NCBI GenBank assembly: GCA_009773165.1
Contig: WOUZ01000001.1
Span: 310,001-374,000 of the forward strand
Direction: 5' to 3'
DNA length: 64,000 bases
DNA from: Bacteroidota bacterium
Lineage (GTDB): Bacteria; Bacteroidota; Bacteroidia; Bacteroidales; F082
In this document: in pieces, positions 39,424 through 50,772 of the stretch
Numbering within the stretch: position 1 is the stretch's first letter
How the letters are laid out: every line of letters begins with the position of its first letter
The notes under the pieces: generated by a model
Databases searched by the model: none
What the model saw: the letters and a program-made list of their open reading frames with translations, nothing else
Told to the model about the DNA's origin: nothing
Translations under genes and position numbers: made by a program

Positions 39424-40628
39424 TGCAGGAGTTTAGCAAAGGGTTCCATAACGCGGTCGAAAATTCCGTTCAGGTAAGCAATGGTCATTCCATAATTACT
39501 TACAGCAATTTGAGCATCAACTGCAGGTTTCAGGCGGTTGAGCAACTGTTTGCGGGTTACAACACAGCCCCCGCATTGAATTACCATTTTGTACTTGCTG
39601 ATATCGGCTACAGTATTTAATCCTGAAACAATTTCAAAGTTGAGTTCTTTTCCTGAAAACTCCTTAATCCACCTTGGGAGCTTATGCCTTCCGATATCTT
39701 CGCAACTAACCTGATGTGTGCACGATTCAAGGATGAGGATACTATCTCCGTTTTGAAGCTTTCCTAAAGCAGGAGTTCCAGCTATATAGTGTTCAAAATC
39801 ACCCCGTAGGCGTGCAAAAACGATGCTAAAGCTCGTGAGAGGAATATCTGAGGGCACAATAGAGTTGACAAAAGCAAATGCCTGACTGTCAGTAACAACT
39901 AATTGTGGCCTAGGCATCTGCTGATCAAAATATTGTTTCAGATGCGTTTCTTTTAAAACTATACATATATTATCATTATCAAGCACATCGCGGATTGCCA
40001 TGATCTGAGGCAAAATCATTCTCCCGTCAGGGGCTTCAGAATCGATCGGTGTTACTAAAAGTACAACGCCATCAGGCTCAACAATCCCGCCCAACAACGA
40101 TGGTTTTTGATAGGTTGTTTCCGGAATAATACGCTTTAGTTCATCGGTGAGTTTTTCCAGACCCTGATTATTAATTGTTGTAAAATCAATCACCGTTGCC
40201 TTGCTAAACTCCCTTATTTTGTCAAGAGTAATTGGTTCAACCCCTTGAATATCACTTTTGTTATGAAGAATTAAGTAAGGTATGCCGAATTCTCTGAATT
40301 GTTTTATAAGCTCTTTTTCATAAAAGCCAAACTCATTGGAAGCAATCACGAGGATGGCACAATCGATAGTTTTTAAGGCTTCATAGGTTTTTTTAACCCT
40401 CTTCTCGCCTAATTCACCAGTGTCATCAATCCCTGCTGTATCAACAATGATAGCCGGTCCAATGCCAAATATCTCTATTGATTTTTTTACCGGGTCGGTC
40501 GTTGTTCCGGGTTCAGGCGAAACAATGGCTACATCCTGATTCACCATCAGGTTGATAATGGAACTTTTTCCATTATTTCGTCGGCCAAAGATGCCAATAT
40601 GTGGTTTTAAATCTTTTCCTTTTGCCAT
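39420..40628 (-). CDS. hydF: [FeFe]-hydrogenase H-cluster maturation GTPase HydF
   Basis: GRRNNGKSSIINL P-loop, DTAGIDDTGELG, C-terminal ESCTHQVSCEDIGR and CGGCVVTRKQL cluster ligands. Confidence 0.96.
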   Translation of the reverse strand: MAKGKDLKPHIGIFGRRNNGKSSIINLMVNQDVAIVSPEPGTTTDPVKKSIEIFGIGPAIIVDTAGIDDTGELGEKRVKKTYEALKTIDCAILVIASNEFGFYEKELIKQFREFGIPYLILHNKSDIQGVEPITLDKIREFSKATVIDFTTINNQGLEKLTDELKRIIPETTYQKPSLLGGIVEPDGVVLLVTPIDSEAPDGRMILPQIMAIRDVLDNDNICIVLKETHLKQYFDQQMPRPQLVVTDSQAFAFVNSIVPSDIPLTSFSIVFARLRGDFEHYIAGTPALGKLQNGDSILILESCTHQVSCEDIGRHKLPRWIKEFSGKELNFEIVSGLNTVADISKYKMVIQCGGCVVTRKQLLNRLKPAVDAQIAVSNYGMTIAYLNGIFDRVMEPFAKLLQ

Positions 40629-40640
40629 TTTTATAATCCA

Positions 40641-42068
40641 TTAAAAGTACAGATCTCTTTCTCCTTTGCGGATACGTTCGATACGCTCCTTCACTTGAGT
40701 TTTATAAGAATCATCATCCATTTCCTCAATGCTGCGTTCGATGAGCGCCCATCCCTTTACTGCCGTTGTTTCAGTCGCATAATCAGTGATGTATTCGGCG
40801 AGCGTTAGTAAAGCATTTGGGGTGCAGAATTTTTTTATGAAGCCTGGAACACTAAATTCCATAAAATGTTGACCAGTTCTGCCTTTCCGATAACATGCAG
40901 TGCAGAAAGAAGGTATATAGTCACTATCTATAAGTTCATCAATTACAGCGTTTAATGTTCTGTCATCATTGATTTTAAACTGTTCCTTGGTGAGATTCTG
41001 ATCCACATCTGGATTATCAGCATAAGCGCCGATTTCAAGTTTTGTACCAGCATCAATTTGGGAGCAACCAAAAGCAAGCACCTCTTTTCGAATGCGTTCA
41101 GGCTCACGAGCTGTTAAAATTAAGCCAGTGTATGGAACAGCCAGACGCAGTATTGCTACCAAACGAGTAAACTCATCATCTGAAACCTGATGTTTATCAT
41201 CGAGATCGTATTCCAGGGAATCCTGAATGCGAGGAAATGAAATGGTATGAGGACCAACATTGTAACATGCTTCGAGATGGTTAACATGGCGTAAAAGTGC
41301 TAACACTTCAAAACGCCAGTCATATAGTCCAAACAAAGCACCAATACCCACATCATCGATACCAACCTCCATTGCTCTGTCGAGTGCAGTAAGACGGTAA
41401 TCATATTCAGCTTTTTTTCCTGAAGGGTGGCACACTGCATAGGTTGGATGGTGATAGGTTTCCTGAAAAACCTGATAAGTCCCAATACCAGACTCATGAA
41501 TGGTTTTAAATCCTTCGATGTCAAAAGGTGCTGCATTGATGTTTACCCTTCGGATTTCGCCATGATCTTTTTTTACCTGATACACTTCCCTTACCGTATC
41601 GGCAATAAACTGAGCCGAATAGGTACGATGCTCACCAAAAACCAGAATAAGCCGTTTCTGACCATGTTCTTCAAGGGCTTTCACATTCTCAATCAGCTCT
41701 TCTTTGGTAAGTGTTTTTCTGATTGCGGTCGTATTGGAAGCTTTGAAACCACAATAACGGCAATTATTGGAGCAGTAATTGCCAACATACAACGGGGCAA
41801 AGAGCACAATGCGCTTGCCATATACTGTTTCTTTTAACGAACGTGCACCTTGTTTGATCCATTCAATCATTTCAGGATCAGTAGTGTTTAGCAAAACAGC
41901 TGTTTCGGCCAGAGTTAGCCGGTTTTTATTCAATGATTTGTTAATAATCGACCTTACTAATTCACGCTCAGGTTTTGCTGTTTCAATAAACTCCCAGATT
42001 TCATTGTCATCCAGAAAAGGCTGCATTGAAACATCAGGTATTTTGTATTGTTGTGGATAAAATTTCAC
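40641..42068 (-). CDS. hydG: [FeFe]-hydrogenase H-cluster radical SAM maturase HydG
   Basis: NYCSNNCRYCGFKASN (CxxxCxxC), C-terminal FCTACYRKGRTG cluster site. Confidence 0.97.
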   Translation of the reverse strand: MKFYPQQYKIPDVSMQPFLDDNEIWEFIETAKPERELVRSIINKSLNKNRLTLAETAVLLNTTDPEMIEWIKQGARSLKETVYGKRIVLFAPLYVGNYCSNNCRYCGFKASNTTAIRKTLTKEELIENVKALEEHGQKRLILVFGEHRTYSAQFIADTVREVYQVKKDHGEIRRVNINAAPFDIEGFKTIHESGIGTYQVFQETYHHPTYAVCHPSGKKAEYDYRLTALDRAMEVGIDDVGIGALFGLYDWRFEVLALLRHVNHLEACYNVGPHTISFPRIQDSLEYDLDDKHQVSDDEFTRLVAILRLAVPYTGLILTAREPERIRKEVLAFGCSQIDAGTKLEIGAYADNPDVDQNLTKEQFKINDDRTLNAVIDELIDSDYIPSFCTACYRKGRTGQHFMEFSVPGFIKKFCTPNALLTLAEYITDYATETTAVKGWALIERSIEEMDDDSYKTQVKERIERIRKGERDLYF

Positions 42069-42190
42069 GTTTTATGCTTTTAATAATTTAATCAAATGTG
42101 GATTTAAGTTCCTCATTACCTATTCATTTTTCTGATCATAATGAAATGATTTTGAAAAGTTTATCTTCTATTATTTATTAATGATTCTGG

Positions 42191-43312
42191 TTAATTTCGT
42201 GGCAAAGATACAATGAAAGTTGTGCCTTTATCAGGAACACTCTTTACTTGAATTGTGCCATTGTATTGTTCAACCATTTTTTTTGTGATCGACAAGCCCA
42301 ATCCGCTACCAGTGATTTCTTTCGTTTTAGAGTTTTTAATACGTACAAAATCCTGGAATATTTTATCCAAATCTTCCTCACTCATGCCAATACCGGTATC
42401 AGCAACAGACATTACGATTTCTTTTTCGTGGTCTTCGATCAGTATCTCCACTTTTCCGTTATCGCTATTGTACTTTACTGCATTGGAAACGAGATTATTA
42501 AAAACAATTTCCATTTCATCGGCATCAGCAAGAAAATAGGTGTTACCTTTTACTTTTAGCGACATTTTCACGTTTTTTTGAATTGAATAAGGCTCCATTG
42601 TGTCCATAGCTGTTCGGGCAATAGCTCCCAGATCAATTTCACGTAGTTTACGTTCTTTCTTACCCGATTCAATTTTTGTGAGATCGAGTAAGTCCATGAT
42701 CAGGTTTCGCATTCCTTTGAGGCGGGCAAGCGAACGGTCGATCATTTTTTCATAATCTTCAATTTTATCTCCTAACTGCTTCTCTTGCATCATTTTAAGA
42801 TAGCCTTCAACGGCATTTAGAGGAGATTTTAATTCATGTGACAAAACAGACAAGAATTGAAAACGGATTTGCTTTCCTTCTGCCTGCATTTTTTTTGTCA
42901 TCCGTTTTAGATACAAATGCTTCGCCACATTTTCAATACTTGCCCGAAGTTCCTGTGGCGTAAACGGCTTTGGCATGAAATTGAAAGCTCCATTCTTGGT
43001 TGCTTTTATTGCGAGGTCGAGAGAAGCATAAGAGGTAATCATCATGACGGCAAGATCGAAACCTTGTTTTTTAATGTACTCAAGCACCTCGATGCCATCC
43101 ATTCCGGGCAGCTTATTGTCAAGCAACACCACATCTACCTTTTGTTGATTCAGAATCTCGATGGCTTCTTCGCCTGTTCCGGCATCGATGAGGTTAAAAT
43201 CAAAATCCTCATCCATAAAGGCATAGCCAACCGAATAATTACCAAGAATTCGCCGTATTCCTGACCGTATTCCAGGTTCGTCATCTACAATCAATACATG
43301 AAGTGTTGCCAT
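42191..43312 (-). CDS. REC-histidine kinase hybrid (receiver N-terminal, HisKA-HATPase C-terminal)
   Basis: REC (VLIVDDEPG…VVLLDNKLPGMDG…PKPF), H-box LSVLSHELKSPLNAVEGYL, HATPase NAVKYNSDNG…DTGIGMSEEDLDKIF…GSGLGLSITKKM. Confidence 0.93.
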   Translation of the reverse strand: MATLHVLIVDDEPGIRSGIRRILGNYSVGYAFMDEDFDFNLIDAGTGEEAIEILNQQKVDVVLLDNKLPGMDGIEVLEYIKKQGFDLAVMMITSYASLDLAIKATKNGAFNFMPKPFTPQELRASIENVAKHLYLKRMTKKMQAEGKQIRFQFLSVLSHELKSPLNAVEGYLKMMQEKQLGDKIEDYEKMIDRSLARLKGMRNLIMDLLDLTKIESGKKERKLREIDLGAIARTAMDTMEPYSIQKNVKMSLKVKGNTYFLADADEMEIVFNNLVSNAVKYNSDNGKVEILIEDHEKEIVMSVADTGIGMSEEDLDKIFQDFVRIKNSKTKEITGSGLGLSITKKMVEQYNGTIQVKSVPDKGTTFIVSLPRN

Positions 43313-43336
43313 TACAATTACATTTTAAGAATAAAC

Positions 43337-43732
43337 CTACAGTTTCAGAAGTTTGTTAATTTCACGATGCAATTGATCGCTGCGAATACCCTTTTCGAGG
43401 TATAAATCGGCTTTAATCCAGCCTTTATTGTTATCGCTATACAAGTCGAAGCTATAGCCTGTTTCGGCTGTTGCTGCTGAAGCCATTATAATTGGCATTT
43501 CAGGATATTTACGTCGTGCTTTGTAACTGAGGATAAATCCACTATCTTCATTTTCCATCATCAAATCAAAGATGGCCAGATCAGGTTTGGTAGTCTCTAG
43601 AACTTTTTCGGCTTCAGCCTGACTTTCAGCAGTTTTGACCCTGAAACCTAAGTTTTTAACCATTGCCTCCATTTGGAATAAATAGTCGGCATCATCGTCA
43701 ACAATCAGAATCAGTTTTTTCTCGTTGCTCAT
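43337..43732 (-). CDS. Stand-alone receiver-domain protein, atypical
   Basis: LILIVDDDADYL, LAIFDLMMENEDSG; insertion before the last strand (DLYSDNNKGWIKADLYLEKG). Confidence 0.88.
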   Translation of the reverse strand: MSNEKKLILIVDDDADYLFQMEAMVKNLGFRVKTAESQAEAEKVLETTKPDLAIFDLMMENEDSGFILSYKARRKYPEMPIIMASAATAETGYSFDLYSDNNKGWIKADLYLEKGIRSDQLHREINKLLKL

Positions 43733-43757
43733 TTTATTTTATTATTTAAAGTAATTT

Positions 43758-45746
43758 TTAATCGTTAGGGTTTCTCGGTAAGGTAATAATGAAACTCGTT
43801 CCCAAAGGTCCTTTTGTGGAAATGGTATTGGAAACGACGTTTATTTTTCCTTTATGCATTTTTACAATTCCGTAACAGAGTGGTAGTCCAAGACCGGTTC
43901 CTTTTCCTACTTCCTTCGTTGTAAAGAAAGGAGTGAAAATCTTATCCATATTTTCCTGCGAAATACCTGTTCCTGTGTCACGTATTGTGATATGAATATC
44001 GTCATTTTTATCGTTAAGAATGACCGTTAGTTCGCCTCCATCTGGCATTGCTTCGATGGCGTTTTTCTCAAGATTGGTAAGTACCTGCATCATTTGATCT
44101 GCATCAATAAACAGGTAAGGATCCTGAAGTTCAACTTCCAGTTTTACTGTAACAGATTGAGGTACAACAATTGATTGCAAGCTTCGGGTAGCAAACTTCT
44201 CGAGATGTGTTTCAGTTAGACGTACTTGATTCTTGCGTGCAAAATTCAATAATCCGCCCACAATTTTTCTACAGCGATCAGCTTGCTCAACAATCAGTTG
44301 CAGATCATCACGTAATGATGCATCTGTAGTATCATCGAGTATGAGGTTGCTATACATGGTTATTACACCAAGCGGGTTGTTAAGTTCATGAGCAATTCCG
44401 GCTGAAAGCTGACCCATATGTGCCAGTTTTTCGGATTGCTTAAGTGCTTCGCGTGCTGAATTGAGTTCGATATTTGAAAAGTTCAGCTTTTCGATTGATT
44501 GGTGAAGTTTTTCGATTGCATAAGGCAGGCACATTTCGTTTTCTGCCAAACCCTGAACAATTGCAATAGCATGTTCCACACACGTATCGTAACCGCAAGC
44601 TCCACAATCGAGATAGTCGGAAGCGTCGTTCTTACCCATGTTGAATAACACCTCAGCTATGCGTTCGGATGAAGGTTTATCCATTCTGCGATCCATTGCC
44701 TGGAAGCTGTTGGAAAGATCGATACCCTCAGCAATACTCATTTGCTGATTCCACTCATCTTTATCAAGTTTTTTCATTTTGTTTTCAACAAACTGAGAAA
44801 CAAGAGCGCGCCGTTGGTACTTATTTCCAATTTTTGTCATTCCTGGTCCCATGATGCATCCTTCGCAACACAAAAGTTCGAGATGGCGCACCTTTAATGT
44901 TCCTTTGCCAAACTCATTGATGGCATCCATGAAATTGCGTCGTCCTTCAGCTACAATGATGTCACCTTTGGTGAGATCAGGTTCGACATCCATGTTCTGT
45001 AAAAGACCATGACTTATTGGAAACACAGCACCTTTACCCGCGTGAGGAGGATCAAATTCACGAGGTTCGACGGCTTCAGGCCGAATGTTTTTTATTTCAA
45101 AAAGTTCTCTTAATTCGCTGAATGTCAGAGAATAATGAATGTCATCCGATTCAGCTTTTTTTGCAATACAAGGACCGATAAAAACGATTTGAAGGTCATC
45201 GCCATGCTTCTTCTTTAAAAAACGCGAAGCAGCAACCATTGGTGAAACCAAAGGTGCAAGATTAGAAACCAGCTCTGGCTGAAAATGTTCAACATAATAA
45301 ACGATTGCGGGACAATCGGATGAAATGATACCCGTACCATTGTTTTTCTCATAGATATCGCGATAAGCAACAGCCACCATATCAGCACCAAAAGCAACTT
45401 CAGTAACCAAATCGAAGCCAAGAGCCTTCACCATTCCAACTAAAATCTGGTAATCCTCTATTTCGGTGAACTCAGCCGGAAAACTTGGGGCAAGGCAAGC
45501 AGCGGTTCTTTGACCTGAGTCAAGTAATGCGATCACTTCATCAGTAAGTTTTAAGAACACTTTTGCATCCTGACTGCAAACACGAACACAATTACCACAA
45601 CCAATGCAGCGCTCACTGATGACTTCGGCTTGCCCGTTAACGATTTTTATTGCTTTCACTGGACATTCGCGCACGCAGGTGAAACATACGCGACAACGGT
45701 CTTTAACAGTGAATACCAATTGCTTATGTTTGCTGTTATGTGCCAT
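43758..45746 (-). CDS. Sensory [FeFe]-hydrogenase-like histidine kinase (HydS / group C-like): 2[4Fe-4S]-H-cluster domain-[4Fe-4S]-HisKA-HATPase
   Basis: CxxCxxxCP ferredoxin motifs; L1 ISSDCPAIVYY, L2 IGPCIAKKAES, L3 ELLCCEGCIMGPGM; CGACGYDTCVEHA; H-box MGQLSAGIAHELNNPLGVI; NLEKNAIEAMPDGG. Confidence 0.93.
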   Translation of the reverse strand: MAHNSKHKQLVFTVKDRCRVCFTCVRECPVKAIKIVNGQAEVISERCIGCGNCVRVCSQDAKVFLKLTDEVIALLDSGQRTAACLAPSFPAEFTEIEDYQILVGMVKALGFDLVTEVAFGADMVAVAYRDIYEKNNGTGIISSDCPAIVYYVEHFQPELVSNLAPLVSPMVAASRFLKKKHGDDLQIVFIGPCIAKKAESDDIHYSLTFSELRELFEIKNIRPEAVEPREFDPPHAGKGAVFPISHGLLQNMDVEPDLTKGDIIVAEGRRNFMDAINEFGKGTLKVRHLELLCCEGCIMGPGMTKIGNKYQRRALVSQFVENKMKKLDKDEWNQQMSIAEGIDLSNSFQAMDRRMDKPSSERIAEVLFNMGKNDASDYLDCGACGYDTCVEHAIAIVQGLAENEMCLPYAIEKLHQSIEKLNFSNIELNSAREALKQSEKLAHMGQLSAGIAHELNNPLGVITMYSNLILDDTTDASLRDDLQLIVEQADRCRKIVGGLLNFARKNQVRLTETHLEKFATRSLQSIVVPQSVTVKLEVELQDPYLFIDADQMMQVLTNLEKNAIEAMPDGGELTVILNDKNDDIHITIRDTGTGISQENMDKIFTPFFTTKEVGKGTGLGLPLCYGIVKMHKGKINVVSNTISTKGPLGTSFIITLPRNPND

Positions 45747-45799
45747 TATTGAGCTGGTAAAGAGCAGAAACCCTAAGGTTCCTGCTCACTTGTAATAAT

Positions 45800-47521
45800 T
45801 TAAAAAATATCTCTTTTTTGATAATGAGTATGTAAAAGGTGGTGGCTCTTATGTCCAAGAGGTTTCCCAAGGAATTTATCATATAATTCAACAATGTAAG
45901 GATTTTTATGAGAAACCTTGATGGCATCTTTTTCGTCGATGTCGTACAATGTCCTCATTCGCGCTCTTATGGCATCTTCATCAGCACCAATTGGCTGTCC
46001 TCCACCATTGATACACCCTCCTGGGCAAGCCATTACTTCGATAAAATGAATATCGCTGCGTCCATTACGAACTTCTTCGATTATGTCGGCAGCATTTTTC
46101 AATCCACTTACCACAGCAACACCCACTCGCAGGTCGCCCATCTGTACAAAAGCCTCTTTACGTCCTTCCAAACCCCTTACACCTTTCACCTGAAACTTAA
46201 CCATTTCCTTTCCTGTCACAAAATAATGCGCTGTTCTGATGGCAGCTTCCATGACACCGCCTGATGATCCGAAAAGTTTACCTGCCGAGGAACGTGTTCC
46301 CAGTGGCGAATCGGCCAATTCAGGCTCAAGTTTATTGATATCAATTCCATGCATGCGAATGAGTCGGGCAAGTTCGCGGGTGGTAAGCACAGCATCCACA
46401 TCAGAAATGCCATTTTGTGTCATTTCTTCCCTTTGCTGCTCAAACTTTTTAGCTGTGCAAGGCATCACTGAAACCGAGTAGATATTTTCGGGTGCCAGGC
46501 CTTCTGTTTCAGCAAAATAACTCTTAATGATGGCTCCCATCATTTGTTGAGGAGATTTGCATGAAGAAAGATGAGGCAACATATCATGACTAAACTCTTC
46601 TGCATACTTGACCCATCCCGGGCAACAACTTGTGATCATCGGCAGCACACCCTGATTGGTAATGCGATGCACCAATTCGGAAGCTTCCTCCATAATCGTA
46701 AGGTCGGCTGAGAATGAGGTGTCAAAAACAAAATCGAAACCGATTCGGCGAAGCGCAGCATTCATCAAGCCAATTATATTATGCCCGGGTTGAAATCCAA
46801 ACTCTTCTGCCAATGAAACAGAAATGGAAGGAGCGTATTGAATAACGACAGTTTTTGAAGGATCGCTCAGGTTGTTTTTTATTTCAGAAATATGTGGTTT
46901 TTCTTTTAAAGCGCCTGTAGGGCAAACCATTATACACTGACCGCAGTTAATACATGTAGATAGGTTTAATCCATGATTAAAAGAAGTGTCGATAAATGTT
47001 TTACTACCTCTGCCTACAAACTCAATAGCAGATACACCTTCTATTTCATCGCACACGCGCACACATCTTCCACAAAGGATGCACTTTGCGGGATCGCGAA
47101 CGATACTTGCACTCGAAACATCTAACTTGTAATTGTTTTTTGTGCCGCTAATTCTTCTTTCTCTTACGTTGAGATCCTCAGATAATTTCTGAAGCTCGCA
47201 GTTACCGTTACGTTCGCAATATAAACAGTCATCCGGGTGGTTTGAAAGCAGTAATTCAACGATTGTTTTACGTGATTCAATAACCCTCGATGAGTGGGTC
47301 TTTATTTTCATTCCGGGCATGACAGGTTCTGAGCAGGCTGTCACCAGATTGCGACGTCCTTCAACTTCTACCACACACATGCGGCATGAGCCTGTTGGGA
47401 ATAGCCCTTTCATGTGGCATAAAGTTGGCACACTCATACCATGGCGATTCAGCACGTCGAGAATAGTCTCGCCCTGTTTGGCCTCTATTGTATTATTATT
47501 TACTTCTATCGTGAGATTCAT
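45800..47521 (-). CDS. hydA: [FeFe]-hydrogenase catalytic subunit, HydA of NAD(H)-linked HydABC type
   Basis: N-terminal 2Fe-2S, His-ligated cluster (HPDDCLYCERNGNCELQ), two 4Fe-4S, H-cluster ITSCCPGWVKYAEEF / MPCTAKKFEQ / EVMACPGGCINGGGQP. Confidence 0.96.
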   Translation of the reverse strand: MNLTIEVNNNTIEAKQGETILDVLNRHGMSVPTLCHMKGLFPTGSCRMCVVEVEGRRNLVTACSEPVMPGMKIKTHSSRVIESRKTIVELLLSNHPDDCLYCERNGNCELQKLSEDLNVRERRISGTKNNYKLDVSSASIVRDPAKCILCGRCVRVCDEIEGVSAIEFVGRGSKTFIDTSFNHGLNLSTCINCGQCIMVCPTGALKEKPHISEIKNNLSDPSKTVVIQYAPSISVSLAEEFGFQPGHNIIGLMNAALRRIGFDFVFDTSFSADLTIMEEASELVHRITNQGVLPMITSCCPGWVKYAEEFSHDMLPHLSSCKSPQQMMGAIIKSYFAETEGLAPENIYSVSVMPCTAKKFEQQREEMTQNGISDVDAVLTTRELARLIRMHGIDINKLEPELADSPLGTRSSAGKLFGSSGGVMEAAIRTAHYFVTGKEMVKFQVKGVRGLEGRKEAFVQMGDLRVGVAVVSGLKNAADIIEEVRNGRSDIHFIEVMACPGGCINGGGQPIGADEDAIRARMRTLYDIDEKDAIKVSHKNPYIVELYDKFLGKPLGHKSHHLLHTHYQKRDIF

Positions 47522-47553
47522 AATGATCGTGATTTTAGATTTGATGCGTTGAA

Positions 47554-49490
<1,937 letters not shown>

Positions 49491-49494
<4 letters not shown>

Positions 49495-49961
49495 GATTGA
49501 GTCTCCTTGTTTCTGTAAACTTCAAGAATGGATTTTATGGATTCGCTTGTTACCTTGGCATGAAACTCGCCATTAACACTGATAACTGGAGCTAATCCAC
49601 ATGCTCCGATACACGCAACCACTTCGAGACTGAAGAGTTTGTCGCGTGTTGTTAGTCCTGCTTTTACCTTCAATTGTTTTTCCATCTCTTCAAGCACTGT
49701 GGCCGAACCCAGTACGTGACAGGCAGTGCCTCTACAAACCTGAACATGATATTTTCCAGGCTGGGTGAAGCGAAACTGATTGTAAAAGGTAGCCACACCA
49801 AATATTTTACTGGCGGGCATTTTAAGATACTTTCCAACTTCAATCACAGCCTCTTCTGAAAGGAAGCCTAATTTTTCCTGAACCTGTTGGAGGATTGGGA
49901 TAAGGCTATCGTGGCCTGCGTTTGGATAATGTGTTAAAATTTCTTGAACTGTACTTTTCAT
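49491..49961 (-). CDS. hydC: NuoE/HydC-like 2Fe-2S hydrogenase subunit
   Basis: VQVCRGTACHVLGS…EVVACIGACGLAPVISVNGEFH. Confidence 0.95.
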
Positions 49962-50065
49962 TTTTCTTTATGTTGAACAGGAAGATGAGCCTTAAGGAAT
50001 AATGTTGCTGATTAGCACATCTTTGCCTGCTTATTATTCTGCGCTTTATGAAATTAAGCTTTAAA

Positions 50066-50584
50066 TCAGGCTTTGATTTGTTCTGATTTTTTGGCCAAAA
50101 TACGCTGTACTTCCGGTAGTACTCTGCTTTTGTCAACAGGTTTGCGGATAAAACCATCAACAGGCACCCACACTGAGCGTCCGTCTTCGGCACGGTAATC
50201 GATACCAGAATTGCCAGTAACGATGTCACGAATAAGAATCACCTGTAATTCTTTGTAATTAGGATCATTTCTGAACTCACGAGCCATGGCCTGAACACTT
50301 GGCTTTGTTGTCATGAGTACCTCAATAGAGGTTTCCATAAGAGTGGGTATGTGTTGAAGAGCAGGATTATCAACAAATTCTTTGGCCATTTCAAAACCTT
50401 CATAATGAGTTGTCATCATTACATCGAGGATTGCGAGATCAGGTTTCTGATTGATAGCCAGATCAATACCTTCTTGCTTATTAAAGGCTGAAATAACTTC
50501 ATATCCTTCACTGGTGAGTATTTGTTCTAATACAGTGATCACATCCATGTCGTCATCAACCACTAAAATTTTTGCTTTTTCCAT
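50066..50584 (-). CDS. Stand-alone receiver protein with large insertion
   Basis: ILVVDDDMDVITVLEQIL, LAILDVMM, C-terminal GFIRKPVD; 172 aa rather than ~120. Confidence 0.88.
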   Translation of the reverse strand: MEKAKILVVDDDMDVITVLEQILTSEGYEVISAFNKQEGIDLAINQKPDLAILDVMMTTHYEGFEMAKEFVDNPALQHIPTLMETSIEVLMTTKPSVQAMAREFRNDPNYKELQVILIRDIVTGNSGIDYRAEDGRSVWVPVDGFIRKPVDKSRVLPEVQRILAKKSEQIKA

Positions 50585-50637
50585 TGTATTTGATTTTTGA
50601 GGGTTTTTAGTCTGTTATTTAATTAACAATATTGGAG

Positions 50638-50645
50638 CAAAAGTA
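50638..50645 (-). promoter_or_regulatory. Candidate -7 element TACTTTTG of the hydrogenase operon
   Basis: CAAAAGTA on + strand, ~54 nt upstream of the first gene; no clear -33 element. Confidence 0.4.
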
Positions 50646-50745
50646 CAATGAAACATTGATTGAAAACAGGTTGGTTGTTACTGATTTCACAATGAAGTAA
50701 TAGGAAGAAAGGAGAAGAATAACCAGTAATTTCAGGCAAAAAGAA

Positions 50746-50761
50746 TTGCGTAATTACGCAA
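50746..50761. promoter_or_regulatory. Perfect 16-bp palindrome TTGCGTAATTACGCAA
   Basis: Read directly; in the intergenic region between the NarL-type regulator stop and the hydrogenase operon. Confidence 0.6.
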
Positions 50762-50772
50762 AAATATACTAT

